Made by a program: the position numbers and the translations under genes. A stretch of DNA of 5,426 nucleotides from Desulfobacterales bacterium HSG17 (GTDB lineage Bacteria > Desulfobacterota > Desulfobacteria > Desulfobacterales > Desulfococcaceae): positions 1 to 5,426 of the forward strand of contig JAUCGD010000227.1 of the NCBI GenBank assembly GCA_030377945.1, given 5' to 3'. Positions 1-5,426 of the stretch are shown here, piece by piece; positions within the stretch are counted from its first letter, which is position 1, and every line of letters begins with the position of its first letter. The notes under the pieces were generated by a model. The model ran no database searches, was not told the origin of the DNA, and was given only the letters and a program-made list of their open reading frames with translations.

Positions 1-65
1 CAGAGAACACAAAGATTTTATTATAGTTTTTCTGTGAACTCTGTGCCTTCTCTGTGAACTCTGTG
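1..65. repeat. CTGTGAACTCTGTG-type short repeat downstream of serA
   Basis: A 15-nt unit, TCTGTGAACTCTGTG, occurs at 31-45 and again at 51-65 (20-nt period). A related inverted motif, CAGAGAACACAAAGA, lies at 1-15. The inverted and direct copies can form an imperfect hairpin: 1-5 with 39-43 and 8-10 with 34-36. Sequences of this CTCTGTG/CACAGAG style are scattered between genes in many bacterial genomes, which is recalled family knowledge and not something tested here. The repeat lies just beyond the serA stop and probably continues past the window edge. It has no coding potential that I can support. Confidence 0.6.
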
Positions 66-86
66 TTAAAAAATGGCGGCTATTTT

Positions 87-1667
87 TTATAATTCCAAAG
101 GAATCACAGTATTAACCAGGGGAAGATTACGCAGTTCTTCAACCACCGCATCAGGTATTGATGTATCGGTTCGCAAAAAGATAATATTTCTGTCACCCTC
201 ATCTTCCTGGCCGACAAGCATTCTCCCAATATTAATACTATTTTTTCCAAGGCACATTCCAATACTTCCAATGGCTCCAGGTTTATCCTGATTGTGAATA
301 ATTGCAGAATGTCCGTGGGGAATCATTTCAAGGCGGAATTTGTTAATCTTAACAATCCTGGGGTCATTTTTTCCAAATACAGTTCCGGCCAGAGTTGTAC
401 TCATTTCAGTAGTTTCAGCATGGACACGTATCAGATTCAGATAATCTTCAGCATCTGCACTGGTGGTTTCAGATACTTTAATACCCCGTTCTTTTGCCAT
501 AAGAGGAGCATTAACAGAATTAACCATATCTTTTACCATAGGAGCCAGCAGTCCCTTGATTATGGCTGTGGATACAGGGGATAAATCAAGGCCCTGAAAA
601 TCACCCATAAATTCTATGGTAAGATCCTTTAAAGGCCCGCAGATAAGCTGAGACATGAGGCACCCCATACGATCACCCAAAGAAAGAAAAGGCCCTAATT
701 TTTCCAGGAGTTCACCGGTAACTGACGGGACATTGACTGCATTAACAATTGTTCCTGTCTGAAGATAATTAATAATCTGTTCTGCCACAGCCACAGCAAC
801 ATTGGTCTGGGCTTCTTTGGTTGATGCGCCCAGATGCGGAGTACAGATAAAATTGTCCAGCTCAAAAAGAGGTGAATTTTCAGGAGGTTCTGTTTCAAAA
901 ACATCAAGGGCCGCTCCTGCAACTTTTCCTGATTTCATGGCTTCATAAAGATCAGCTTCATTAACAATCCCACCGCGGGCGCAATTGATTAACATAACAC
1001 CGTCTTGCATCTGCTCAAAAGCATCTTTGTTAATAAATCCGAGAGTATCTTTAAGTTTGGGAACATGAACAGTAAGATAATCTGCTCTTTTATACAATTC
1101 ATCTATTGTAACACTTTCAAAACCTGCTTTTTCAATTCGTTCAGGAGTAACAAAAGGATCATGAATTATAACATTCATTTTCAACCCCCTTGCCCTGTCA
1201 GCAACAATGGAACCGATTTTCCCAAACCCTATAACTCCAAGAGTTTTGTTAAATATCTCTCTGCCCTGGAGTTTTTTCTTTTCCCATTTCCCATCCTTAA
1301 GGGTTGATGTTCCCCTGGGAATATTGCGTGAAAGTGACAGCATCATAGCAATGGCATGTTCGGCAGTTGTTACAACATTACCGGTTGGCGTATTCATTAC
1401 AACAACTCCCTGCTTGGATGCAGCAGGTATGTCAACATTATCCAGACCGATTCCTGCACGGCCAACAACCTTTAATTGAGTTGCAGATTCCAGCAGATCT
1501 TCTGTAACCTTTGTAGCACTTCTTATAACCAGGGCATTATAATCACCGATAATGGATTTTAATTCTTCAGGTGCAAGTCCTGTCTTAACGTCAACTTCAA
1601 TGCCTTCTGCTTCTTGAAACATTTGAATACCGATCTCACCAAGATTATCACTAACCAAAACTTTCAT
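87..1667 (-). CDS. serA: D-3-phosphoglycerate dehydrogenase, long form with ACT domain
   Basis: This 526-residue protein oxidises 3-phosphoglycerate to 3-phosphohydroxypyruvate with NAD+, the first committed step of cytosolic serine synthesis. Residues 1-100 and about 285-310 form the substrate lobe, and 100-285 the Rossmann domain. The latter has GFGKIG at 147-152 and an NAD-ribose Asp at 170. The catalytic set is R231 (CARGG), E260 (DVFETEPP) and H278 (TPHLG). The 29- and 18-residue spacings match the human/mycobacterial type. An intervening regulatory domain follows (about 316-440), then a C-terminal ACT domain (about 445-526) with HNQDKPG at 458-464. D461 and N479 fall where mycobacterial SerA binds serine, so feedback inhibition is plausible. 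The frame stays open upstream to an ATG at 1727, but that stretch lies across the likely promoter. The ATG at 1667 has GGGAG eight bases upstream and begins the typical MKVLVSDNLG. No defects seen. Confidence 0.97.
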   Translation of the reverse strand: MKVLVSDNLGEIGIQMFQEAEGIEVDVKTGLAPEELKSIIGDYNALVIRSATKVTEDLLESATQLKVVGRAGIGLDNVDIPAASKQGVVVMNTPTGNVVTTAEHAIAMMLSLSRNIPRGTSTLKDGKWEKKKLQGREIFNKTLGVIGFGKIGSIVADRARGLKMNVIIHDPFVTPERIEKAGFESVTIDELYKRADYLTVHVPKLKDTLGFINKDAFEQMQDGVMLINCARGGIVNEADLYEAMKSGKVAGAALDVFETEPPENSPLFELDNFICTPHLGASTKEAQTNVAVAVAEQIINYLQTGTIVNAVNVPSVTGELLEKLGPFLSLGDRMGCLMSQLICGPLKDLTIEFMGDFQGLDLSPVSTAIIKGLLAPMVKDMVNSVNAPLMAKERGIKVSETTSADAEDYLNLIRVHAETTEMSTTLAGTVFGKNDPRIVKINKFRLEMIPHGHSAIIHNQDKPGAIGSIGMCLGKNSINIGRMLVGQEDEGDRNIIFLRTDTSIPDAVVEELRNLPLVNTVIPLEL

Positions 1668-1675
1668 TATTTCTT

Positions 1676-1680
1676 CTCCC
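1676..1680 (-). promoter_or_regulatory. Ribosome binding site of serA
   Basis: On the minus strand AAGGGAG ends eight bases before the ATG at 1667. It settles the start against the longer open frame beginning at 1727. Confidence 0.75.
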
Positions 1681-1691
1681 TTAAAAACAAA

Positions 1692-1719
1692 TTGATATAT
1701 ATTATAATTATTGTACAAT
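1692..1719 (+). promoter_or_regulatory. Possible divergent promoter for the 3-hydroxyacid dehydrogenase gene
   Basis: On the plus strand TTGATA (1692-1697) and TACAAT (1714-1719) are separated by 16 bases. This would give a leader of roughly 105 nt to the ATG at 1832. It physically overlaps the serA promoter on the other strand, so the two would compete or be co-regulated. The region is very AT-rich, so chance matches are likely. Confidence 0.3.
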
Positions 1720-1729
1720 GTGTTCACAA
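1701..1729 (-). promoter_or_regulatory. Predicted sigma70-type promoter of serA
   Basis: On the minus strand TTGTGA (1724-1729) is followed after exactly 17 bases by a perfect TATAAT (1701-1706). Transcription would start near 1694 and leave a leader of about 27 nt before the serA ATG. A second, weaker candidate lies further upstream: TTGACA at 1798-1803 and TATTTT at 1776-1781, 16-base spacer. A perfect 10-bp palindrome, ATTGTACAAT (1710-1719), sits in the spacer and could be an operator. These calls rest on consensus matching only. Confidence 0.5.
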
Positions 1730-1818
1730 TATCGAAGCATAAAGCAAAGCGAACAGACAGTAAAAAATCTATAAGAAAATATTAATTAAGGCTATTTTGT
1801 CAAGAATAAAAAAATAAT

Positions 1819-1823
1819 GGGGA
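1819..1823 (+). promoter_or_regulatory. Ribosome binding site choosing the ATG at 1832
   Basis: GGGGA lies eight bases upstream of the ATG at 1832 and overlaps the alternative ATG at 1817. Only an A-rich stretch precedes 1817, so the downstream start is preferred. Confidence 0.5.
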
Positions 1824-1831
1824 AAATAATT

Positions 1832-2764
1832 ATGATTACAATTGCACCTGAAACAATAAAAACCGGAACAATAAAAACCGGAACAACAAAAATAGGATGG
1901 ATAGGAACCGGGGTCATGGGCCTGCATATGTGCAGACATATAATGGAACAGGGATTTAATGCTGTTGTTTACACAAGAACAAAATCAAAAGCTCAGGAAC
2001 TTATAGATAAAGGTGCATCATGGGCAGAAACACCAAAACAGCTTGCACTTGATTCGGATGTTATTTTTACGATGGTGGGTTTTCCTGAAGATGTACGCCA
2101 GGTTTATATGGGAACTGACGGAATATTGGAAGGGGCAAAAAAAAGCAGCATTATAATAGATATGACCACTACCTTGCCCAGCCTTGCAGAAGAAATATAT
2201 GAAAAAGCTCAGAAAAAAGGGATATACTCAATTGATGCTCCTGTTTCAGGAGGAGATGTAGGAGCAAAAAATGCCGCCTTATCCATAATGGCAGGGGGTG
2301 ATGCAGAGATTATAAAAACAATTATGCCTTTGTTTGAAATCATCGGGAAAAAAATAGTTCACCAGGGAGGCCCCGGAACCGGACAGCACACTAAAATGTG
2401 CAACCAGATTGTTATTGCCGGAACCATGATAGGAATGTGTGAATCCCTTTTATACGGATATAAAGCAGGTCTTGATCTGGAAGTAATGCTGTCAAGCATT
2501 TCAGGTGGAGCAGCAGCCTGCTGGGGCCTGGACAACCTTGCTCCGCGCATATTAAAACGTGAATTTGATACAGGATTTTTTGTTGAGCATTTTGTAAAAG
2601 ATATGGGGATTGCTCTTAAAGAAGCGGACAGGATGAATATTTCCCTTCCCGGACTTGCCCTTGTTAATCAATTATATAAATCGGTAATAGCAAACAGCGG
2701 TGGACGGCTGGGAACCCAGGCACTTATATTATCACTGGAAAAAATGAGCAATATGGAGTTTTAA
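1832..2764 (+). CDS. NAD(P)-dependent beta-hydroxyacid dehydrogenase (3-hydroxyisobutyrate / GLYR-GarR type)
   Basis: This 310-residue enzyme of the 3-hydroxyisobutyrate dehydrogenase family reversibly reduces a small semialdehyde to its hydroxyacid in the cytosol. The Rossmann motif GTGVMG is at 25-30. YTRT at 47-50 puts Arg and Thr after strand beta-2, where NADP-preferring members have NRT/NRS and NAD enzymes have Asp. The substrate loop DAPVSGG is at 135-141. The GxGxxxKxxN motif at 182-191 supplies catalytic K188 and N191, and KDMGIA at 256-261 matches the KD motif of the all-helical C-terminal domain. An ATG at 1817 is in frame but lacks a ribosome site; the ATG at 1832 has GGGGA eight bases upstream. 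About 15 extra residues precede strand beta-1, made by a tandem repeat. The gene is divergent from serA and convergent with the pha operon. The substrate (3-hydroxyisobutyrate, tartronate semialdehyde, glyoxylate or succinate semialdehyde) cannot be fixed from the sequence. Confidence 0.88.
   Translation: MITIAPETIKTGTIKTGTTKIGWIGTGVMGLHMCRHIMEQGFNAVVYTRTKSKAQELIDKGASWAETPKQLALDSDVIFTMVGFPEDVRQVYMGTDGILEGAKKSSIIIDMTTTLPSLAEEIYEKAQKKGIYSIDAPVSGGDVGAKNAALSIMAGGDAEIIKTIMPLFEIIGKKIVHQGGPGTGQHTKMCNQIVIAGTMIGMCESLLYGYKAGLDLEVMLSSISGGAAACWGLDNLAPRILKREFDTGFFVEHFVKDMGIALKEADRMNISLPGLALVNQLYKSVIANSGGRLGTQALILSLEKMSNMEF
1853..1897 (+). repeat. Three-copy 15-nt in-frame tandem repeat at the dehydrogenase N-terminus
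   Basis: The unit ACAATAAAAACCGGA is present perfectly at 1853-1867 and 1868-1882, and a third diverged copy, ACAACAAAAATAGGA, follows at 1883-1897. The translation is TIKTG, TIKTG, TTKIG. The third copy is the normal first beta strand leading into the GxGxxG loop, so the first two look like duplications of that strand that extend the N-terminus. Confidence 0.85.
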
Positions 2765-2832
2765 CGGCATACTGCCTTACATGGCCGCACTTGAGTACTT
2801 AAAATTGCAAACAAATATAAAAAAGAGGAATC

Positions 2833-2921
2833 ATGAGGAAATTTTCATCATACGGCTCTGTAAATACAACAATGCCAATTATGTTCCAAGGGGTTTCCTA
2901 ATAAATAAAATACCTGCATAA
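2833..2921 (+). pseudogene. Probable frameshifted 5' relic of an AAA-ATPase-like gene
   Basis: An ATG at 2833, preceded by AGAGGA, opens the peptide MRKFSSYGSVNTTMPIMFQG and runs to a TAA at 2899-2901 (22 residues). In the reading frame starting at 2877, the next bases encode NYVPRGFLINKIPA before a stop at 2919-2921. Joined across one frameshift, the pattern is 'RKFSSYGxVNT...YVPRxxLIxK'. From memory this resembles the N-terminus of AAA-like ATP-binding proteins common in Desulfobacterales genomes, where an APRQTGKT-type P-loop follows. The P-loop and all later sequence are absent here, and the compound palindrome begins immediately afterwards. I infer a decayed, truncated gene start. It could instead be a chance short frame or a genuine 22-residue peptide. 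Confidence 0.4.
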
Positions 2922-3049
2922 AGCTGGGGAATAAATCCCCCAGCTACAAGCTAAACCACCCTAAAGGGTGCTGAATAAATAACAAAATATGACTTTAACA
3001 GCAGGCTTTAGCCTGGTTTAGCTTGTAGCCTGGAGCTTTAGCTCCAGGC
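2922..3049. repeat. Mirror-symmetric compound palindrome (REP/MITE-like element)
   Basis: Four hairpins surround a long inverted repeat. Hairpin A is 2922-2945 (AGCTGGGG paired with CCCCAGCT). Hairpin B is 2957-2970 (CACCC-TAAA-GGGTG). Hairpin C is 3002-3015 (CAGGC-TTTA-GCCTG). Hairpin D is 3028-3049 (GCCTGGAGC-TTTA-GCTCCAGGC). Bases 2943-2958 are perfectly complementary to 3014-3029 (16 bp). The complementarity continues to a 30-base arm pair, 2943-2972 with 3000-3029, with 26 of 30 positions matching and a 27-base AT-rich centre. The order is A, arm, B, spacer, C, arm', D. The loop reads TAAA on the left and TTTA on the right. It encodes no protein and lies between convergent genes, a usual place for REP-like elements. 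It may also help stop transcription from both sides, although no T-tract follows any stem. Confidence 0.8.
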
Positions 3050-3080
3050 GGCATGGGTAGATTAATAATTGGCAAATCCC

Positions 3081-3353
3081 TTAGCTTTTATTCATAAATT
3101 TTCCCATTTTGGAAAAATTGTTTTCCGCTGCCTTTGTAACTGAGTCACATCCCTGTTGATACATTTTGGTCCAGTCAGAAATTGCTCCCTGCCATTTTTC
3201 AACTGTCCATTCAGAATGTTTCAAAAATACCTGCATCATGTTATCCATTCTGGTCTGGCCGATTTCCATGGTTTTTAATGAACTTTCCAATGCTGTTTTT
3301 TGATAATCAGTCATCTGCTTTAAAAATTGGTTTTGATCTTCTAAGTTAATCAT
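3081..3353 (-). CDS. Small phasin-like protein of the PHA operon
   Basis: This 90-residue protein has no signal peptide or membrane segment. Its composition (Met-, Gln- and Lys-rich, no proline, few glycines) predicts almost continuous amphipathic helix. Nine methionines and three tryptophans (49, 54 and 61) punctuate the polar face, which suits binding to a hydrophobic granule surface. I do not recognise a catalytic motif. Its start overlaps the stop of the phaE-like gene as ATGA (3350-3353), which implies translational coupling. It also has its own strong site, GGAGG at 3364-3368, ten bases upstream. Position as last gene of a phaC-phaE operon suggests a phasin or an accessory synthase subunit. 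That function is inferred from context and helical character, not from sequence identity. Confidence 0.6.
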   Translation of the reverse strand: MINLEDQNQFLKQMTDYQKTALESSLKTMEIGQTRMDNMMQVFLKHSEWTVEKWQGAISDWTKMYQQGCDSVTKAAENNFSKMGKFMNKS

Positions 3354-3940
3354 TTCTTTAATTCCTCCCTTTTGGATGTTTCTTTTTCTGAGTTGACTTC
3401 ATTTTTATTTAAATCTGCTTTATTTAAATCAGGTTTGTTAAAATGTTGACCGAAATCTATCATCATTTTCTGAAATAATTCACCCTGATTTTTTACTATA
3501 TCTTGAAACTGGGATGAAATTTCCGGCTGATTTATCCCTTTTGAATCAAGAAGCATTTTCAGATGATTGATGGTTTCTTCCTGGTCTGCACACTTTGTTT
3601 TTAATTTTTCATACTTTTTAATTAATGTCAGATGTTCATCTTTTGATACAATTCCCATGGAATCCAGGTAGTTTTTAAAGGATTTCTGAAAATCCTGGAA
3701 AGCCTGACCTGACATTTTTTTATATTCATCACTGGGATTTGATACTTGATCCAGGCCATACAGCCTGTGGAACATCTCGGACACTTCTTTAAAATCAGGA
3801 AAGCCCGGTTTATTTGACGATGTATCATTTAAATTAGGAAAACCGGTTTGCATCCAGCGAAAAATATCATTGCTCTGTTTTTTTCCCCGTGCAGCACTTA
3901 TTAAAAGATTCCCCCATAATTCCAAAAATTTTTCATCCAT
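3350..3940 (-). CDS. phaE: PhaE-like subunit of class III PHA synthase
   Basis: The 196-residue protein has no enzymatic motif and should be the non-catalytic partner of the synthase, acting at PHA granules. The N-terminus MDEKFLELWGNLL and the aromatic segment around 46-61 (FPDFKEVSEMFHRLYG) resemble PhaE family starts. Residues 70-95 and 100-133 are helical; the latter is a probable coiled coil (DEHLTLIKKYEKLKTK onward). The tail from 169 is a charged low-complexity run of DLNK repeats and Lys/Glu. Characterised PhaE proteins of purple sulfur bacteria are about 350 residues, so this is short. The gene lies 25 nt after phaC, with AGGGAG seven bases before its ATG, and overlaps the next gene by four bases. 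The PhaE label leans on the adjacent phaC; alternatively it is a larger phasin-like protein. Confidence 0.65.
   Translation of the reverse strand: MDEKFLELWGNLLISAARGKKQSNDIFRWMQTGFPNLNDTSSNKPGFPDFKEVSEMFHRLYGLDQVSNPSDEYKKMSGQAFQDFQKSFKNYLDSMGIVSKDEHLTLIKKYEKLKTKCADQEETINHLKMLLDSKGINQPEISSQFQDIVKNQGELFQKMMIDFGQHFNKPDLNKADLNKNEVNSEKETSKREELKK
3404..3430 (-). repeat. 15-nt in-frame tandem duplication in the phaE-like tail
   Basis: On the plus strand TTTATTTAAATC occurs at 3404-3415 and 3419-3430, a period of 15 bases. It encodes successive DLNK units (PDLNK, ADLNK) in the charged C-terminal tail of the phaE-like protein, with a degenerate third unit, NEVN. Confidence 0.7.
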
Positions 3941-3947
3941 TTAAATT

Positions 3948-3953
3948 CTCCCT
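3948..3953 (-). promoter_or_regulatory. Ribosome binding site of the phaE-like gene
   Basis: On the minus strand AGGGAG ends seven bases before the ATG at 3940. It sits in the 25-nt gap after the phaC stop, so phaC and the phaE-like gene are very probably co-transcribed. Confidence 0.7.
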
Positions 3954-3965
3954 TATTTAATTTTA

Positions 3966-5405
3966 TCAGGTTAAATTTTCATCGGAAGATAGAGATGATT
4001 CTTCGGAAGCAGCTTGAGATTCAGCTGCTTTTTTCCTGTTTTGTTCCATTTCAATATCCAGGTCAAGTTGAAAGCGGACAGGGCCGCGATAATTTTCAGG
4101 GCCAAAACGTGTGTGCAATGCACATGCAGATCCTGGATCAGACCATGATGTTGCAATAGCAACATGGCCTTTGGGAAAAGCTGCTGTTTCAGCTTCAATA
4201 TAATCAAGAGGGGCAAGTGCTGTTTCAGCTTCTACCAGGTCGTCTCCTTTACCGTAACATATAAGCCATTTAATACCTTTTTCCTGGATACGCTTAAAAT
4301 TAAGTTTTTGACCAAAAAGTTTTATTGGTAATGTTCCGTCATCAGTTACAGGAATTGTATATGAAGCAAAACTCATTTCAGTAATGGAAAGAGGCAGATC
4401 ATTTCTTTCGTATTTCAGCCAGTAATTAAGAGCAGCAGCAGTTTTGCTGATTGTAACAGGTTTGTCGTTTTTGGGACTTAACATCATCATATCCCTGAAA
4501 AAAGCAACAACCGGGGATTCAACTTCAATACTTTTTAACTTGTAAACCCATCCCATTAAATCACCGTCACCTACTTTGTTGCCATTGGGAAGAGTTTTGG
4601 TTCCATAGGCAAGATTTCTGAAACGGGGGGGAAGGCTTGCCAGAAAATGCTTTAAACCTTTGCTCCTGGTTCCGTCCATAGGGGCAACACAGGTGATAAG
4701 GGCATCAACCAGGCCGTCCAGTTTCCCTGAAAGGATATTGCATACAGACATAAAACCGCCCTGGCAGTATCCGTTCAAGGTGACAGGTTTTCCATGACGT
4801 GCTTTAATTTTTTCGCAAAACAATTGTGTATCCAGGGCATCATCCTCACCGGTCATGAGCTGAAGTTCCGGGGTTTTGCTGATGTCTTTCATAACCCTGA
4901 TGTATGTAGGGATTCCCAGATTGGCAAAACAATGGGTGTAACTCCGGTTTTCCCCTGGTAAAAAGCCAAGTATATTTGCTCCTAAAACATATGGCGGAAC
5001 AATCAATACGGGTTTTCCATCTTCACGAACTTTGACCTTATTATCCACTGGAAGAATCTGATAGAGAATAAAACGATCTGTTTCTGCAAATTTTATATTT
5101 TTACCCTGTTCAAAATGAAAACCGTATTCAGGTTCAATATCATCAATAAGTTTTGGGTAAGTTTTTGTTACATTTTCTGTCATCTTAGCCTGACGAGCAG
5201 TAAAGGTCTCAAGAGTTTCCCCGTTATTATTAAAAATAGTGTTTAATAAGGCTTCGGTAGCAATAGGCAGTTCTTTTTTATAATATTCGTTAATAACCCT
5301 CATAGTTGCTATAAAGCTTCGATTGGAAATTTCACAATTGTATGTCACGAGATCCATATAGGATTGTAAATTTTCCATTGGGCTTGCTTTTGTTAATTTA
5401 TTCAT
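3966..5405 (-). CDS. phaC: Polyhydroxyalkanoate synthase, catalytic subunit (class III-like PhaC)
   Basis: This 479-residue protein polymerises (R)-3-hydroxyacyl-CoA into PHA at the granule surface. The alpha/beta-hydrolase core spans about 110-430. The lipase-like box GYCQGG at 212-217 carries nucleophile C214. The other triad residues are D388 (GKGDDLV) and H414 (KGHVA), in the same order as Cys149, Asp302 and His331 of Allochromatium PhaC. The nucleophile as Cys, not Ser, separates it from ordinary esterases. Class III PhaC is normally about 355 residues; the surplus is a helical N-terminal region of about 65 residues and a polar tail rich in Ser, Glu and Ala from 455. The ATG at 5405 has AGAG eight bases upstream. 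A GTG at 5411 would add two residues, with no better site. The gene heads the operon with the phaE-like and phasin-like genes. The promoter lies outside the window. Confidence 0.87.
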   Translation of the reverse strand: MNKLTKASPMENLQSYMDLVTYNCEISNRSFIATMRVINEYYKKELPIATEALLNTIFNNNGETLETFTARQAKMTENVTKTYPKLIDDIEPEYGFHFEQGKNIKFAETDRFILYQILPVDNKVKVREDGKPVLIVPPYVLGANILGFLPGENRSYTHCFANLGIPTYIRVMKDISKTPELQLMTGEDDALDTQLFCEKIKARHGKPVTLNGYCQGGFMSVCNILSGKLDGLVDALITCVAPMDGTRSKGLKHFLASLPPRFRNLAYGTKTLPNGNKVGDGDLMGWVYKLKSIEVESPVVAFFRDMMMLSPKNDKPVTISKTAAALNYWLKYERNDLPLSITEMSFASYTIPVTDDGTLPIKLFGQKLNFKRIQEKGIKWLICYGKGDDLVEAETALAPLDYIEAETAAFPKGHVAIATSWSDPGSACALHTRFGPENYRGPVRFQLDLDIEMEQNRKKAAESQAASEESSLSSDENLT

Positions 5406-5426
5406 TTCCACATCTCTGAAATAATT

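Larger units (their letters stand above)
2765..3080. other. Convergent intergenic region (316 nt) without an intact gene
   Basis: The plus-strand dehydrogenase ends at 2764 and the minus-strand pha operon ends at 3081, so both read into this stretch. It holds the short relic at 2833-2921 and the compound palindrome at 2922-3049. A weak 4-bp hairpin, GGCA-TAC-TGCC, lies at 2766-2776 just after the dehydrogenase stop. No convincing intrinsic terminator with a U-tract is visible for either gene. The remaining bases are AT-rich and show nothing else I can name. Confidence 0.7.

Noticed and set aside
31..65. Possible CRISPR repeats
   Set aside because: Only two 15-nt copies 5 nt apart, with no spacers of proper length and no cas genes.
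68..88. A/T-stem hairpin after the serA stop as a terminator
   Set aside because: The stem is AAAAAAT against ATTTTTT with almost no GC core, so the U-tract is consumed in the stem. Too weak to call.
294..584. Plus-strand open frame of 96 codons inside serA
   Set aside because: It lies antisense to a clearly conserved enzyme gene, lacks a ribosome site and has no recognisable protein features. The same applies to plus-strand frames at 73-291, 1005-1307 and 1207-1479, and to the minus-strand frame at 695-922.
1668..1727. Longer serA start at 1727 (20 extra residues)
   Set aside because: The extra residues fall across the predicted -10/-35 region, are unlike the family and lack a ribosome site.
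1776..1803. TTGACA / TATTTT pair upstream of serA as the main promoter
   Set aside because: The -35 is perfect, but the -10 matches at only four of six positions and the leader would be about 100 nt. The TATAAT promoter at 1701-1729 is better placed.
2359..2550. Minus-strand open frame of 63 codons inside the dehydrogenase gene
   Set aside because: Antisense to a conserved coding region, with proline/alanine-rich composition typical of a shadow frame.
3028..3049. Hairpin D as an intrinsic terminator for the pha operon
   Set aside because: The 9-bp stem is strong, but no T-tract follows on either strand, and it fits better as part of the mirror-symmetric repeat. It may still slow transcription.
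3971..4216. Minus-strand alternative frame at the 3' end of phaC, and a similar one at 3628-3828 in phaE
   Set aside because: Both run in a shifted frame over a supported gene, without a ribosome site or recognisable motif.

Overview
The window reads as chromosomal DNA from an AT-rich, Gram-negative anaerobe-like bacterium. The protein styles (a 526-residue SerA, a GarR/GLYR-type reductase and a divergent class III PHA synthase operon) together with the interspersed palindromic repeats best fit a sulfate-reducing Desulfobacterales-type genome. That assignment is an inference from gene content; no rRNA or other marker gene is present.

Layout, left to right. Positions 1-86 hold a short repeat of the 'CTGTGAACTCTGTG' kind downstream of serA. 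serA (87-1667, minus) encodes D-3-phosphoglycerate dehydrogenase, the first step of serine synthesis. A 164-nt divergent promoter region follows (1668-1831). Next comes a plus-strand beta-hydroxyacid dehydrogenase gene (1832-2764), whose product carries an odd N-terminal extension built from a 15-nt tandem repeat. Positions 2765-3080 form a convergent intergenic region. It holds a probable frameshifted 5' relic of an ATPase-like gene (2833-2921) and a strikingly mirror-symmetric compound palindrome (2922-3049). The right part is a minus-strand operon for polyhydroxyalkanoate (PHA) storage: phaC (3966-5405), phaE-like (3350-3940) and a 90-residue phasin-like gene (3081-3353). The last two overlap by ATGA.

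How the genes work together. The three-gene pha operon should make the PHA synthase catalytic subunit, its partner subunit and a small granule-associated or accessory protein. SerA works separately in amino-acid synthesis. The reductase probably interconverts a small beta- or gamma-hydroxyacid and its semialdehyde, using NADP(H). A link to PHA monomer supply is possible but rests only on proximity, and the gene is convergent with the pha operon.

The features most worth a second look are the compound palindrome, whose two halves differ by paired compensatory changes, the gene relic beside it, and the in-frame 15-nt duplications seen in two different genes. I see no CRISPR array, no tRNA or rRNA, no transposase and no clearly new multi-gene system.
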